Source: an uncultured Chloroflexota bacterium | Lineage (GTDB): Bacteria > Chloroflexota > Limnocylindria > Limnocylindrales > CSP1-4 | Direction of reading: 5' to 3' | NCBI GenBank assembly: GCA_903928275.1 | Contig: CAIYQJ010000155.1 | Coordinates: 1 to 58,601 of the forward strand | Length of the DNA: 58,601 bases | In this document: piece by piece, positions 24,670 to 33,449 of the stretch | Position numbering within the stretch: position 1 is the stretch's first letter | How the letters are laid out: each line of letters begins with the position of its first letter | The notes under the pieces: model-generated | Told to the model about the DNA's origin: nothing | Seen by the model: the letters and a program-made list of their open reading frames with translations, nothing else | Databases searched by the model: none | Position numbers and translations under genes: made by a program

Positions 24670-25665
24670 CTAGAAGACCCGGTAGGCGATCTCCGCGGGG
24701 GCCAGGAGCAGCTCCTTGAGCTCCGCGTCGACCTTGAGCAGCGAGATGTGTGCGCCGGCCATCTCGAGCGACGTGCAGTACTCGCCGACGTAGCTGCGGA
24801 AGACCTTGATGCCCTTCTCGGCGAGCTTCTTGTGGGCGATGCCGTAGAGGAGGTAGAGCTCGGTGATCGGTGTCCCGCCCAGGCCGTTGATCATGACCGC
24901 GACCTCGTCGCCGTCCTTGAACGGCAGGTCGGGGACGATCGCGTCGAGGAGCAGGTCCACGATCTCGTTCGCGGTGCCGGCGGGGCGCCGCTCGCGGCCG
25001 GGCTCGCCGTGGATGCCGATGCCGACTTCCATCTCGCCGTCGGCGATCTCGAAGAGCGGCGTGCCGCGGACCGGCGGCGTACACGAGGACAGGGCGACGC
25101 CCATCGTCCGGACGTTCGCGATGACCTTCTCGCCGACGCGGACGCACTCCTCGAGCGAGCCGCCCTTGTCGGCCATGGCCGCCGCGGCCTTGATGACGAA
25201 GAAGTTGCCGGCGACTCCGCGCCGGCCGACGGTCCACGTGGAGTCCTTGACGGCCACGTCGTCGTTGACGAGGAGGTAGCCGATCTTCTGGCCCTCGGCC
25301 TCGCAGATCTCCCGGGCCATCTCCCACGCGGTGCGGTCGCCGGTGTAGTTGTTGACGATGTAGAGCACGCCCGCCGGCGTGTCCATGAGCTTCGAAGTCT
25401 CGGTGACGAACTCGACCGGCGGGCCGGCGAAGACGTCGCCCGGGCAGGCGGCGTCGAGCATGCCGGGGCCGACGATCATCGTGTGGGCCGGCTCGTGGCC
25501 CGACCCGGAGCCCTGGATGATCGAGACCCGATCCTTCTTGGGCATGTCGGCCCGGTAGATCAGGTTGTACTTGGGCTCGTACTTGAGCGTGCCGTCGCTC
25601 GCGAGCATGACGCCCTCGAGGAACTCGGGGACGAATGCCTTGGGCTCGTTCAGGAACTTCCTCAC
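24670..25665 (-). CDS. dhaK: Dihydroxyacetone kinase subunit DhaK-like
   Basis: This 331-residue DhaK protein binds the ketose or ketone substrate. The substrate-binding His is in GIGIHGEPG. GSGSGHEPAH and PGDVFAGP match the family core. The start is the GTG at 25665: it has GGAGAG 6 nt upstream and overlaps the dhaL stop (GTGA). The longer open frame starts with Arg-rich noise. With DhaL encoded separately and no DhaM in view, the pair is likely ATP-dependent. DhaK/DhaL homologues also phosphorylate other sugars such as apulose or tetruloses, so the true substrate is open. It is the last gene of the aldolase-HAD-DhaL-DhaK operon. Confidence 0.9.
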   Translation of the reverse strand: MRKFLNEPKAFVPEFLEGVMLASDGTLKYEPKYNLIYRADMPKKDRVSIIQGSGSGHEPAHTMIVGPGMLDAACPGDVFAGPPVEFVTETSKLMDTPAGVLYIVNNYTGDRTAWEMAREICEAEGQKIGYLLVNDDVAVKDSTWTVGRRGVAGNFFVIKAAAAMADKGGSLEECVRVGEKVIANVRTMGVALSSCTPPVRGTPLFEIADGEMEVGIGIHGEPGRERRPAGTANEIVDLLLDAIVPDLPFKDGDEVAVMINGLGGTPITELYLLYGIAHKKLAEKGIKVFRSYVGEYCTSLEMAGAHISLLKVDAELKELLLAPAEIAYRVF

Positions 25666-26333
25666 GCGGTCTCTCCTTCGCCGTACTTCTCGCGCCATGC
25701 CGACGCGATCGCCTGGAGGATCACGCCGATCGCGGTCGCGCCGGCGTCGACGGAGCCGATGCTCCGCTCACCCGTGTACGCGGCACGGCCGCGCATAGCG
25801 AGCATTGACTTGGTGTCCAGGGCGGCCTGCACGGCGACATCGGCCGCGCGCTGGACGGCCGCGACACCGTGGTCGCCCTGCATCGCCGGGTCGGTGATCG
25901 ACGCCTCGAGGCTGTCGGTCGCCGGCACGAGGGCGTCGAGGAGTGTCTTCTCGCCGAGCGAGGCGCCCCCGCGGGCCATGATCCCCGTCGTCGCCGCGCG
26001 GAGCATCGCGATGACGTCCTCGGGCGCGAGCTCGGTCCGGTCCCCGGCGACCCCGGCGGCCCGGAGGAACGCAGTGCCCCAGATCGGCCCGGAGACGCCT
26101 CCGACCTTCCCCGAGATGACGAGGCCGATCTTCTTCAGCACGGCCCCGACGCTGGACTTGTCGAACGTGTCGTAGTCGCTGTCGACGACCTCGAAGCCGC
26201 TCCTGAGCGAGTAGCCGAAGTCGCCGTCTCCGACCACGGAGTCCAGCTCGGCGAAATAGACCGCGTTGTCGACGATCGTCCGGGCCATCGTCTTCAGGAC
26301 GAGATCGAGATCGTCGAGAGACGACTCTGTCAT
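25662..26333 (-). CDS. dhaL: Dihydroxyacetone kinase subunit DhaL-like
   Basis: This 223-residue nucleotide-binding subunit should phosphorylate the substrate held by DhaK. The metal/ATP site reads VVGDGDFGYSL, where most DhaL proteins have GDGDHG, so a Phe replaces the usual His. GKVGGVSGPIWGTAF and GGASLGEKTLLDAL are typical. AAG-like DAGATAIG near the C terminus is also conserved. AAGGGAG precedes the ATG at 26333. The gene lies 49 bp after the HAD stop and overlaps dhaK by 4 bp. Confidence 0.88.
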   Translation of the reverse strand: MTESSLDDLDLVLKTMARTIVDNAVYFAELDSVVGDGDFGYSLRSGFEVVDSDYDTFDKSSVGAVLKKIGLVISGKVGGVSGPIWGTAFLRAAGVAGDRTELAPEDVIAMLRAATTGIMARGGASLGEKTLLDALVPATDSLEASITDPAMQGDHGVAAVQRAADVAVQAALDTKSMLAMRGRAAYTGERSIGSVDAGATAIGVILQAIASAWREKYGEGETA

Positions 26334-26382
26334 GCGGACTCCCTTCCCTGTGGTGATGTGTGCCGCCGGGACCGACGCGCGC

Positions 26383-27156
26383 TCATGACGCGATGCAGGC
26401 CTCGAGGTCGTCGAGCGTGATCCACTCGCCGGGCCGGGCCGCGCTCCGATTGGCGATGACCGCGGTGGCCTCGCCGCCGGGATCGCCGAGCGAGCTGACG
26501 ACGAGGATCGCCTCGCTGCTGTCCTCCGCCTCCGTGTAGCCGTTCACCGTGACGAGGCAGCGCAGGCCGGCCGCCACGGCGGCGAGCAGGCCATTGCGCG
26601 AATCCTCGACGACGAGCACGTCGCCCGCCGGAACGCCCAGGCGCTCGAGCGCGAGGAGGTAGATGTCCGGTGCCGGCTTCTTCTTTGGGACGCAGTCCCC
26701 GGCGAGGAAGACGTCGAAGCGGGCGGCCCGCTCGGGCCCGACCGCGTAGTCGAGGATCGCGTGCACCGCCGCCTCGGCGGAGGTGGACGCCACCCCCAGC
26801 TTCCAGCCGGCGTCCTGCGCCGCCGTGATGACCCGCCGGATCCCCGGGCGCGGCGGAAGCTTCCCGGCGGCCACCATCTCCGTGTAGATGGCCGTCTTGC
26901 GCTTGTGCCACTTCGCGATCTCGGCAGCCTGCTCGTCCGGATCGGCAGGAAGGCCGGCCTCCGCGACGAACTCCGGGGTCAGGAGGCTCGCCATCCGCTC
27001 CTTGCCGCCGCCGATCTTCAGGCGCCGGCCGTACTCCTCGACGGACCACTGGACCGGCAGGCCGAACTCGCGGAAGGTCTGGTTGAACGCGGGGAGGTGG
27101 CCGTGGCGCTCGGTGTCGGCGAGGACGCCGTCGCAATCGAAGACGAGCGTGCTCAC
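26383..27156 (-). CDS. HAD-family sugar phosphatase, CbbY-like
   Basis: This 257-residue HAD hydrolase is likely to dephosphorylate a sugar or polyol phosphate or to act as a phosphomutase. Motif I is FDCDGVLADTE, motif II is around VASTS, the Lys motif is KKKPAPDIY, and motif IV is VVEDSRNGL. The start is a GTG at 27156, overlapping the aldolase stop by 4 bp (GTGA), so translation is coupled. Its location between aldolase and kinase genes implies a shared pathway of phosphorylation, cleavage and dephosphorylation or isomerisation. The substrate is unknown. Confidence 0.87.
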   Translation of the reverse strand: MSTLVFDCDGVLADTERHGHLPAFNQTFREFGLPVQWSVEEYGRRLKIGGGKERMASLLTPEFVAEAGLPADPDEQAAEIAKWHKRKTAIYTEMVAAGKLPPRPGIRRVITAAQDAGWKLGVASTSAEAAVHAILDYAVGPERAARFDVFLAGDCVPKKKPAPDIYLLALERLGVPAGDVLVVEDSRNGLLAAVAAGLRCLVTVNGYTEAEDSSEAILVVSSLGDPGGEATAVIANRSAARPGEWITLDDLEACIAS

Positions 27157-28004
27157 CAGGCCTTGCCCTCGCTGCCGAACATCCGGATGTGGTGCTTCGC
27201 CATCTCCTTCACCGCGGTGTGCTGGGCGGTGAAGATCTTGGGCGGGTCGAAGTCCCCCGGATGCTCCGTCATGAAGTCGAAGCCGGACTGCATGTACGCG
27301 ATCTTCAGGGCGGTGCTGATGTTCACCTTGGCGCAGCCGCGCGCGATGAGGTCGCTGAACTGCTCCGGCGTCATCCCGGTCCCGCCATGGAGGGCGACGG
27401 GCTTCCCGGTCGCCTCCACGATGTCCGTCACGCGCTGGGAGTCGAGCGTGGGCGCCGTCTTGTACGTCCCGTGCGCGTTGCCGATGGCCGGGGCGAAGAT
27501 GTCGACCCCGGTCTCGCGGACGAAGTCCACGACGACGTCGAGCGACTGGACGTGCTGCGCCTCGTCGCCGGTCATGTCCTCGGTCCGCTTGAACCCCTCG
27601 ATCTCGCCCTCCACGTCGGCACCGAAGCGGCGGGCCTCCGCCACGACCTCGATGCACTGGCGCTTGTTCTCCTCGACACTGAGCTTCGACGCGTCGAAGA
27701 GCACCGAGCTCCAGCCCTTGGCGAGGCAGGCGGAGATGACGTCGCGCTCGGGGCAATGGTCGAGGTGGATCGCGACCGGCACGGTCGTCCGCCGGGCCAT
27801 CTCCACCCACATCGCATAGAGGACGTCCAGACCGGTCTGCTTCACGGTCTTCACCGACGTCTGGAGGATGACCGGGGCCTTGAGCTCCTCGGCCGCCGCG
27901 AGGACCGCGTCCATCGTGAGGTCGTTCACGATGTTGATCGCCGCGACGCCGTACCGCTCCGCGAAGGCGCGGGCGAGGATGTCGCGGGTAGGCACCACAG
28001 GCAC
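27153..28004 (-). CDS. Class II ketose-bisphosphate aldolase
   Basis: This 283-residue zinc aldolase of the FbaA/GatY/KbaY type reversibly splits a ketose (bis)phosphate into dihydroxyacetone phosphate or a related ketone and an aldehyde. Zinc and substrate motifs are IHLDHCPE, EGEIEG, GNAHGTY and LHGGTGM, with a final VNISTAL. The GTG at 28004 is chosen because GGGAGGT lies 6 nt before it; the open frame upstream is unrelated. As the first gene of the four-gene operon it probably supplies the key carbon-carbon cleavage. Substrate specificity among fructose, tagatose or other sugars cannot be read here. Confidence 0.88.
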   Translation of the reverse strand: MPVVPTRDILARAFAERYGVAAINIVNDLTMDAVLAAAEELKAPVILQTSVKTVKQTGLDVLYAMWVEMARRTTVPVAIHLDHCPERDVISACLAKGWSSVLFDASKLSVEENKRQCIEVVAEARRFGADVEGEIEGFKRTEDMTGDEAQHVQSLDVVVDFVRETGVDIFAPAIGNAHGTYKTAPTLDSQRVTDIVEATGKPVALHGGTGMTPEQFSDLIARGCAKVNISTALKIAYMQSGFDFMTEHPGDFDPPKIFTAQHTAVKEMAKHHIRMFGSEGKAW

Positions 28005-28193
28005 GGCACGACCTCCCGTCGGGACGCACACGAATGACCTGGAGTGAGAGTCAGGCAACCGGCGACCGTCGAGGGGGAGCCCCCGAGGCCGCCGCGTTGT
28101 TTCGAGGATACGCCCGCAGGTCTGCCGCGGGGCATCAAGACATGGTCAAGACGACCGGCGGCCAGCGCGGACCGACGAGCCGATGACCTCCGC

Positions 28194-28199
28194 TATACT
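28194..28199 (+). promoter_or_regulatory. -10 hexamer TATACT upstream of tRNA-His
   Basis: TATACT (5 of 6 to consensus) lies about 59 nt upstream of the mature tRNA. No good -35 is evident. It is the most AT-rich point in the divergent gap 28005-28257 and the likely tRNA promoter. Confidence 0.55.
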
Positions 28200-28257
28200 C
28201 CCCGTGCCCGATGCCGGGCGGACCGCGCGCGTCGCGGTCGTGGGCGTCGCGGCCGGT

Positions 28258-28334
28258 GGTGGCCATAGCTCAATCGGCAGAGCATTGGAATGTGGATCCA
28301 AAGGTCGCGGGTTCGACCCCCGCTGGCCACCCCA
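28258..28334 (+). tRNA. trnH: tRNA-His, anticodon GTG
   Basis: A complete cloverleaf can be drawn. The acceptor stem is 28259-28265 with 28324-28330. The D stem is GCTC/GAGC at 28268 and 28280. The anticodon stem TTGGA/TCCAA encloses loop ATGTGGA with anticodon GTG at 28292-28294. The T stem is GCGGG/CCCGC around TTCGACC. The extra G at 28258 opposes C73 at 28331, the G-1:C73 pair that identifies tRNA-His. CCA follows directly in the DNA at 28332-28334. Confidence 0.97.
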
Positions 28335-28522
28335 CCCTCTTCCCTCCCGTGGTCGGTGGCGACGCGCGTCCGACTGTCCTGCTGATCGAGTTCGCCCCTG
28401 CGAACGCTTGCGCGGACCCGTTGCATGCGGGCTTCAGGACACGTTCAGGCGCGAAGCCGACGGTGTGGTCACATCGGAACCAGGCGCCTCCAGTCGAGAG
28501 GCACGTCGGCTCCCGAGGCCCC
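28335..28522. other. Spacer between tRNA-His and the GH31 stop
   Basis: Contains a perfect 6-bp hairpin GTTCGC-CCCT-GCGAAC at 28390-28405, which may end the tRNA transcript. No gene is seen. Confidence 0.4.
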
Positions 28523-30586
28523 CTACCCGGCGCTCATCGGCAGCCGGGCGTCGTCGCGCAGGTAGACGGGGATCCGGTCGAGCGGCGCCGCCGCAAGGTG
28601 GACCTCGCCAGCCGGCATGGGCTCGCCGGACCATGCGTCGCGCCAGCGCACCCCGGCCGGCAGGTACACGGCGCGCTCGCGGGCGCCCGCGACGAGGACC
28701 GGCGCGACGAGCAGGTCCGGCCCGAGCAGGAACTCGTCGGCGACGTCGATCGCGCGCGGGTCGTCCGGGAACTCGAACAGGAGCGCGCGCATGGGTGGCG
28801 ACCCGTTCAGCGAGGCGACGCGCATCTGCTCGAGGATGTACGGCCGGAGCCGCTCGCGAAGGAGCAGCAGGTCGCGGACGATCGCATATGCCTCGTCCCC
28901 GTACGACCACACCTCGTTCGGGCCGCCCGTGAGGCCCGCGAGGCTGAAGGGCGTCGCGTCGGCGTCGGGCGTCGCATCGCCGAGGTCGGCGAGATCGCGG
29001 AACTCCATCGCGGCCCCGGGCGTGACCCTCGCGCCGTGCCAGCGGAACAGCGGGCAGAAGACCCCGAACTGCGACCACCGGACGATGAGCTCGCGGTAGG
29101 CAGGATCGTCCGGGTCGCCCCCCTTGAACCCACCGACGTCGGACGTCCACCACGGGATGCCGCTCATGCCGATGTTCAGGCCAGCCGGGATCTGCGCCCG
29201 CAGCGCGTCGAAGGTCGCGTCCACGTCGCCGGACCACACGGCCGCGCCGTATCGCTGGCTGCCGGCCCATGCCGACCGGTTCAGCGTGAGCACGTCGGAA
29301 TGGCCGTCGCCCCGGAGCCCGTCGTGGATCGCCCGCGCGTGGAGCAGCGGGTAGATGTCGTGCACGGCCGAGCCATGGCCGAGGTGGTACCGGAGGTTGT
29401 CGGGCTGCAGCGGCTTCACCTCCGGCTCGTCGGCGTCGAGCCAGAAGGCACGGATGCCGAGCCGGCCGTAGCCGTCGCGCAGGCGGTCCCACAGGAAGGC
29501 CCGCGCCTCCGGGTTCGTCGCGTCGTACAGGTGGAGGTGGACGGCACCGTCCGGGCGGTTGTCGAAGAGCGGCGTGGGCACCTGCGGCCCCCGCGCGGTC
29601 CGCACGAGAAGTCCGCGATCACGCATGGCGGGATAGCTCTCGCTCAGCGCGTTCACGGTCGGCCACACCGACACGGCGAGCTCCATGCCCATCTCGCGCA
29701 GCTCGGCCACCATCGCCGCCGGGTCCGGCCACAGGACCGGGTCGAACCGCCAGTCGCCCATGAGCGGCCAGTGGCCCGCGTCCGCGACGATGACCGCGAG
29801 CGGGAGCCCGCGCCGGTGATGCTCCCGTGCCACGGCGAGGAGCTCGTCCTGGCTCCGATAGCGGAGCTTCGACTGCCAGAACCCGCCAGCCCACGCGGGG
29901 AGCATCGGCGCGCGCCCGGTGACGGCCGTGTATCGCTCGAGGATCGCGGCCGGCGCCTCTGCGGCGGTGATCCAGTAGTCGACCTGCGGCGCGGCATCCG
30001 CCACCCAGCGGGTCCCGTTCTCGGCGAGCTCGACGCGGCCGGTGGCCGGCGAGTGCCACAGGAAGCCGTAGCCGCGGCTGGACACGACGAACGGGATGAC
30101 GACGTGCGAGTTGCGCTCGACGAGATCGATGACGCAGCCCCTGAGGTCGAGCCGCCCGTGCTGCTGCTGGCCCATGCCCCAGAAGCGCTCGCCATCCGCC
30201 GCGGCGAAGTTCACCTCGATCCGCGGGAGATCGCCGGCGCCCTCGTCGTATGCGCGCGCAGGCGGCCCGGCGAAGTGGCGCTCCTCCTCGGCGAGCAGCT
30301 CGCGGCCGTCAGCGGTGCGTACGAACCGGATCGCGCCGGACGCCGAGACCTCGGCCGCGATCCCGCGGTTCGCGATGCGCGCGCTCCTCCGCCCGATCGC
30401 CACCTCGATGGGCCCCCGCGCGGGGGCCGGCTCCAGGAACGCGCCGACGCCCGCCAGCGGGTCGGAGACGGGACGGCCGAGGGCGGCCCGGACACGGAGC
30501 GCATCGGGACCCCACGCCTCGATCCGCAGCGACTCGTGGCCGCCGTGCCAGGCGAGGGACGACGGGTCGGGTCGGGAGAAGGTCAC
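28523..30586 (-). CDS. Glycoside hydrolase family 31 (alpha-glucosidase/alpha-xylosidase type)
   Basis: This 687-residue GH31 enzyme hydrolyses alpha-linked sugars from non-reducing ends. The likely nucleophile is Asp384 in FWLDADEPE and the likely acid/base is Asp454 in VWSGDVDAT. Between them lie GMSGIPWWTSDVGGF and FCPLFRWHG-type motifs of the (beta/alpha)8 barrel. The N-terminal galactose-mutarotase-like domain includes ERFWGMGQQQHG. No signal peptide is present, so it acts inside the cell. The GTG at 30586 overlaps the YdeI-like stop by 4 bp and has GGAGG upstream. The exact linkage is not indicated. Confidence 0.92.
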   Translation of the reverse strand: MTFSRPDPSSLAWHGGHESLRIEAWGPDALRVRAALGRPVSDPLAGVGAFLEPAPARGPIEVAIGRRSARIANRGIAAEVSASGAIRFVRTADGRELLAEEERHFAGPPARAYDEGAGDLPRIEVNFAAADGERFWGMGQQQHGRLDLRGCVIDLVERNSHVVIPFVVSSRGYGFLWHSPATGRVELAENGTRWVADAAPQVDYWITAAEAPAAILERYTAVTGRAPMLPAWAGGFWQSKLRYRSQDELLAVAREHHRRGLPLAVIVADAGHWPLMGDWRFDPVLWPDPAAMVAELREMGMELAVSVWPTVNALSESYPAMRDRGLLVRTARGPQVPTPLFDNRPDGAVHLHLYDATNPEARAFLWDRLRDGYGRLGIRAFWLDADEPEVKPLQPDNLRYHLGHGSAVHDIYPLLHARAIHDGLRGDGHSDVLTLNRSAWAGSQRYGAAVWSGDVDATFDALRAQIPAGLNIGMSGIPWWTSDVGGFKGGDPDDPAYRELIVRWSQFGVFCPLFRWHGARVTPGAAMEFRDLADLGDATPDADATPFSLAGLTGGPNEVWSYGDEAYAIVRDLLLLRERLRPYILEQMRVASLNGSPPMRALLFEFPDDPRAIDVADEFLLGPDLLVAPVLVAGARERAVYLPAGVRWRDAWSGEPMPAGEVHLAAAPLDRIPVYLRDDARLPMSAG

Positions 30587-31167
30587 GCGGGTCGCCTCCA
30601 CTGGTTGGCGCGCTCGCCACGCTCGGCGAGGCGCGCCGTCTCGCCGACGCGCGCGGCCCGCGTCTCCGGCCTCTTCGCCTGCGCGATCCACTCGAGGATC
30701 GCCCGGCGCGTGGATCGCGGGAACCCGTCGAACTGCTCGCGTGCGCAGGGCCGCGTCGCAAGGGCGGCTGCCAGGTCGGGCGGGACCGCGAGGTCCTCGA
30801 CCTCGTCGAGCATCGACCAGGTCCCGTCGGCCCGCGCCGCCTCGACGGCCGCGCGACCGGCGTCCGTCATCCGGCCGGCAGCCTCCATCCGGGCGACGCG
30901 CTCCTTGTTCGAGCGCGACCACGCGCTCCCGCGCCGGCGCGGCGAGAACCACAGGGCGGTGCGGTCGTCATCGATGCGACGCGGCCTGCTGTCCACCCAC
31001 CCGAAGCACATCGCCTCCTCCACCGCCTCGTCGTACGGGATCCCCGGGCGGCCCGTGTGCTTCTTCCAGGCGACGAGCCACACCCCGGCCGACCGGCCGT
31101 GATGGGCCTCGAGCCAGGCGCGCCACGCGTCGCGCGTCTCCGCGTGGACCTGTTCCTCGTCCGTCAT
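30583..31167 (-). CDS. YdeI/OmdA-like protein
   Basis: This 194-residue protein of the YdeI/OmpD-associated family has the diagnostic stretches VWLVAWKKHTG, YDEAVEEAMCFGWVDS and TALWFSPRRRGSAWS. Members are small cytoplasmic proteins linked loosely to stress or antimicrobial resistance, without a known reaction. The ATG at 31167 has no ribosome binding site but TATCCT lies 7 nt upstream, as in a leaderless mRNA. It is co-transcribed with GH31 and divergent from the LLM gene. Confidence 0.85.
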   Translation of the reverse strand: MTDEEQVHAETRDAWRAWLEAHHGRSAGVWLVAWKKHTGRPGIPYDEAVEEAMCFGWVDSRPRRIDDDRTALWFSPRRRGSAWSRSNKERVARMEAAGRMTDAGRAAVEAARADGTWSMLDEVEDLAVPPDLAAALATRPCAREQFDGFPRSTRRAILEWIAQAKRPETRAARVGETARLAERGERANQWRRPA

Positions 31168-31174
31168 GGCGCGC

Positions 31175-31180
31175 AGGATA
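31175..31180 (-). promoter_or_regulatory. -10 hexamer TATCCT, YdeI-GH31 operon
   Basis: Reads TATCCT on the minus strand, 7 nt before the ATG at 31167. No Shine-Dalgarno sequence lies between. Confidence 0.5.
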
Positions 31181-31213
31181 CGGCGTGATGCGATCGCAGC
31201 GGGAGGTTCGACC

Positions 31214-32188
31214 ATGACGGCCGTCCGATTCGGGCTCTTCGTGCCCCAGGGCTGGATCCTCGACCTCGTGGACATCGAGGATCCGGTGGAGCAGTTCGAG
31301 ACGATGAGCCGGGTGGCGCAGGCCGCGGAGCGCCTCGGGTTCGACTCCGCCTGGCTCTTCGACCACTTCCACACGTACCACAGGCCGGTGCTCGAGACGA
31401 CGTTCGAGTGCTGGACGTCGATGGCCGCCCTCGCGCGGGACACGAGCCGGATCCGCCTGGGCCAGATGGTCACGTGCAACGGCTACCGCAACCCTGCACT
31501 CCTCGCGAAGATGGCGTCCACCGTGGACGTCATGAGCCACGGCCGGCTCGACTTCGGGATCGGCGCGGGCTGGTACGAGCACGAGTACCTCGCGTATGGG
31601 TACCCGTACCCACCGGTGCCCGAGCGCCTCGCGATGCTCCGCGAGGCCCTGCAGGTGATCACGGCGATGTGGACCGAGCCGTACGCGTCGTTCGAGGGCG
31701 TCCACTACCGGGTGTCGGGCGCGATCAACGAGCCGAAGGGCGTGCAGCGCCCGCACCCGCCGATCTGGGTGGGCGGCAGCGGCGAGAAGGTCACGCTGAA
31801 GCTGGCAGCGCGGTACGGCGACGCGACCAACTTCGGCGGCCACCTCGACGACATGGGCTGGTACCGGCACAAGTGGGACGTCATCCGCGCCCACTGCGAG
31901 GCGATCGGGCGCGACCCGGCGTCGCTCGTGCGGTCCACCGACGTGGAAACCACCCTGCTCGGCCCCGGCGACGACCCGACCGCCCTCACCGAGCGGTATC
32001 GGCGGGGCCAGCCGCTCCACGAGTACCGCACGCATGCGGTCGTCGGCGGTCCCCAGGAGGTGATCGACACGTACGGCCGGCTCATCGATGCGGGCGTGGA
32101 CTACATCATCGTGTCGGACCTGCCCGGTCTCGCGCGGCTCGAGGTCCTCGAGCGCCTCGCCGCCGAGGTGCTCCCCGCGTTCCGGTAG
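31214..32188 (+). CDS. LLM-class (F420-dependent type) oxidoreductase
   Basis: This 324-residue luciferase-like TIM-barrel protein fits the group that uses F420 or FMN. Family stretches include GFDSAWLFDHFHTY, RIRLGQMVTCNGYR, STVDVMSHGRLDFGIGAGW and HPPIWVGGSGEK. The ATG at 31214 is preceded by GGGAGG 7 nt upstream. The upstream in-frame ATG at 31166 overlaps the divergent gene and lacks support. The gene is divergent from ydeI with a 46-bp gap. The substrate is not indicated. F420 use would fit Chloroflexota or Actinobacteriota. Confidence 0.9.
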   Translation: MTAVRFGLFVPQGWILDLVDIEDPVEQFETMSRVAQAAERLGFDSAWLFDHFHTYHRPVLETTFECWTSMAALARDTSRIRLGQMVTCNGYRNPALLAKMASTVDVMSHGRLDFGIGAGWYEHEYLAYGYPYPPVPERLAMLREALQVITAMWTEPYASFEGVHYRVSGAINEPKGVQRPHPPIWVGGSGEKVTLKLAARYGDATNFGGHLDDMGWYRHKWDVIRAHCEAIGRDPASLVRSTDVETTLLGPGDDPTALTERYRRGQPLHEYRTHAVVGGPQEVIDTYGRLIDAGVDYIIVSDLPGLARLEVLERLAAEVLPAFR

Positions 32189-32209
32189 CGCCGGCCCGGC
32201 CGGACCGTC

Positions 32210-32215
32210 TACGAT
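32210..32215 (+). promoter_or_regulatory. Possible -10 hexamer TACGAT, MalK-type ATPase gene
   Basis: TACGAT lies about 105 nt before the ATG at 32321, after the LLM stop. It would give a leader of about 100 nt. No clear -35 is seen. Confidence 0.35.
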
Positions 32216-32320
32216 GCGACGGACGCGCCGTCACCGCGTACGGGACCCGTCCGAGTCGCCTCGGCGCCGGATGCAGGGGTCCGCGACGGTGAGGAGCGCC
32301 CGCTACGGGAGACGGTGTCC

Positions 32321-33436
32321 ATGGCGACGGTCACGTTCGATCACGTCACGAAGAAGTACGGCGAGGTCACCGCGGTCGACGACCTCAGCCTCGAGATCGC
32401 GGACGCCGAGTTCATGGTCTTCGTGGGGCCGTCGGGCTGCGGGAAGACGACGAGCCTCCGGATGATCGCCGGGCTCGAGGACATCAGCGCCGGCCTGCTG
32501 CGGATCGGCGACCGGATCGTCAACGATGTCGCTCCCAAGGATCGCGACATCGCGATGGTCTTCCAGAGCTACGCGCTCTACCCGCACATGACCGTGCGCG
32601 ACAACCTCGCGTTCGGCCTGAAGCTCCGGAAGGTCCCCAAGCCGGAGATCGAGAAGCGGGTCTCGGACGCGGCCGGGATCCTGGACCTCGGCAAGTACCT
32701 CGACCGCAAGCCGAAGGAGCTCTCCGGCGGCCAGCGCCAGCGCGTCGCGCTCGGCCGGGCCATCGTCCGCGAGCCCGCGGTCTTCCTCATGGACGAGCCG
32801 CTGTCCAACCTCGACGCCAAGCTGCGCGTACAGACGCGCGCAGAGATCCTCCGCCTCCATAAGCGCCTCGAGACCACGATGGTCTACGTGACGCACGATC
32901 AGACCGAGGCGATGACGATGGGGACGCGCATCGCCGTCATGAGCGAGGGCCGCCTCCAGCAGGTGGGTCCGCCGCAGGAGCTGTACGACTTCCCCGTGAA
33001 CCGGTTCGTGGGCGGCTTCATCGGCAGTCCGTCGATGAACTTCGTCGACATGACCACCGTGCCGACGGCGGACGGCGGCCTGACACTCGAGGCGGCCGGG
33101 ATCTCGCTCGCGGTGCCGGAGCGGCTGCGCGAGTCGCTGGGTGCGGGCGTCGGGCATTCGGTCATCGCCGGGTTCCGGCCCGAGCACTTCGCGATCAGCG
33201 CGGAGGCCGAGCCGGGCGCGAGCTTCACCGCGATCGCGGACGTCGTGGAGTACCTCGGGAACGAGGAGCTCATCCACCTCAACGTCTCGGGCCGGGACAT
33301 CGTCGCGATGCTCTCGTCCGAGCACCGGATCCGGTCCGGCGACGCGCTCGCGCTGACGGTCCCCCTGCCCAAGGTCCACCTCTTCGACTCGGAGTCCCTG
33401 CTCTCGCTCACCGCCGCTGCCGCGGCCGCGAGCTGA
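32321..33436 (+). CDS. Sugar ABC transporter ATPase, MalK/UgpC/MsmX type
   Basis: This 371-residue CUT1-type ATPase powers carbohydrate uptake with permeases that are not in the window. Walker A is GPSGCGKTT, the signature SGGQRQRVALGRA, and Walker B VFLMDEPLSNLDA. After about residue 235 comes the TOBE/OB domain (GFIGSPSMNFVDM, GFRPEHF). The ATG at 32321 is chosen; a GTG two codons earlier is an alternative. GGGAG lies about 9 nt upstream. As in MsmX systems, one shared ATPase may serve several transporters. The GH31 enzyme nearby could use imported oligosaccharides. Confidence 0.93.
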   Translation: MATVTFDHVTKKYGEVTAVDDLSLEIADAEFMVFVGPSGCGKTTSLRMIAGLEDISAGLLRIGDRIVNDVAPKDRDIAMVFQSYALYPHMTVRDNLAFGLKLRKVPKPEIEKRVSDAAGILDLGKYLDRKPKELSGGQRQRVALGRAIVREPAVFLMDEPLSNLDAKLRVQTRAEILRLHKRLETTMVYVTHDQTEAMTMGTRIAVMSEGRLQQVGPPQELYDFPVNRFVGGFIGSPSMNFVDMTTVPTADGGLTLEAAGISLAVPERLRESLGAGVGHSVIAGFRPEHFAISAEAEPGASFTAIADVVEYLGNEELIHLNVSGRDIVAMLSSEHRIRSGDALALTVPLPKVHLFDSESLLSLTAAAAAAS

Positions 33437-33449
33437 CACCCACCGCGGG

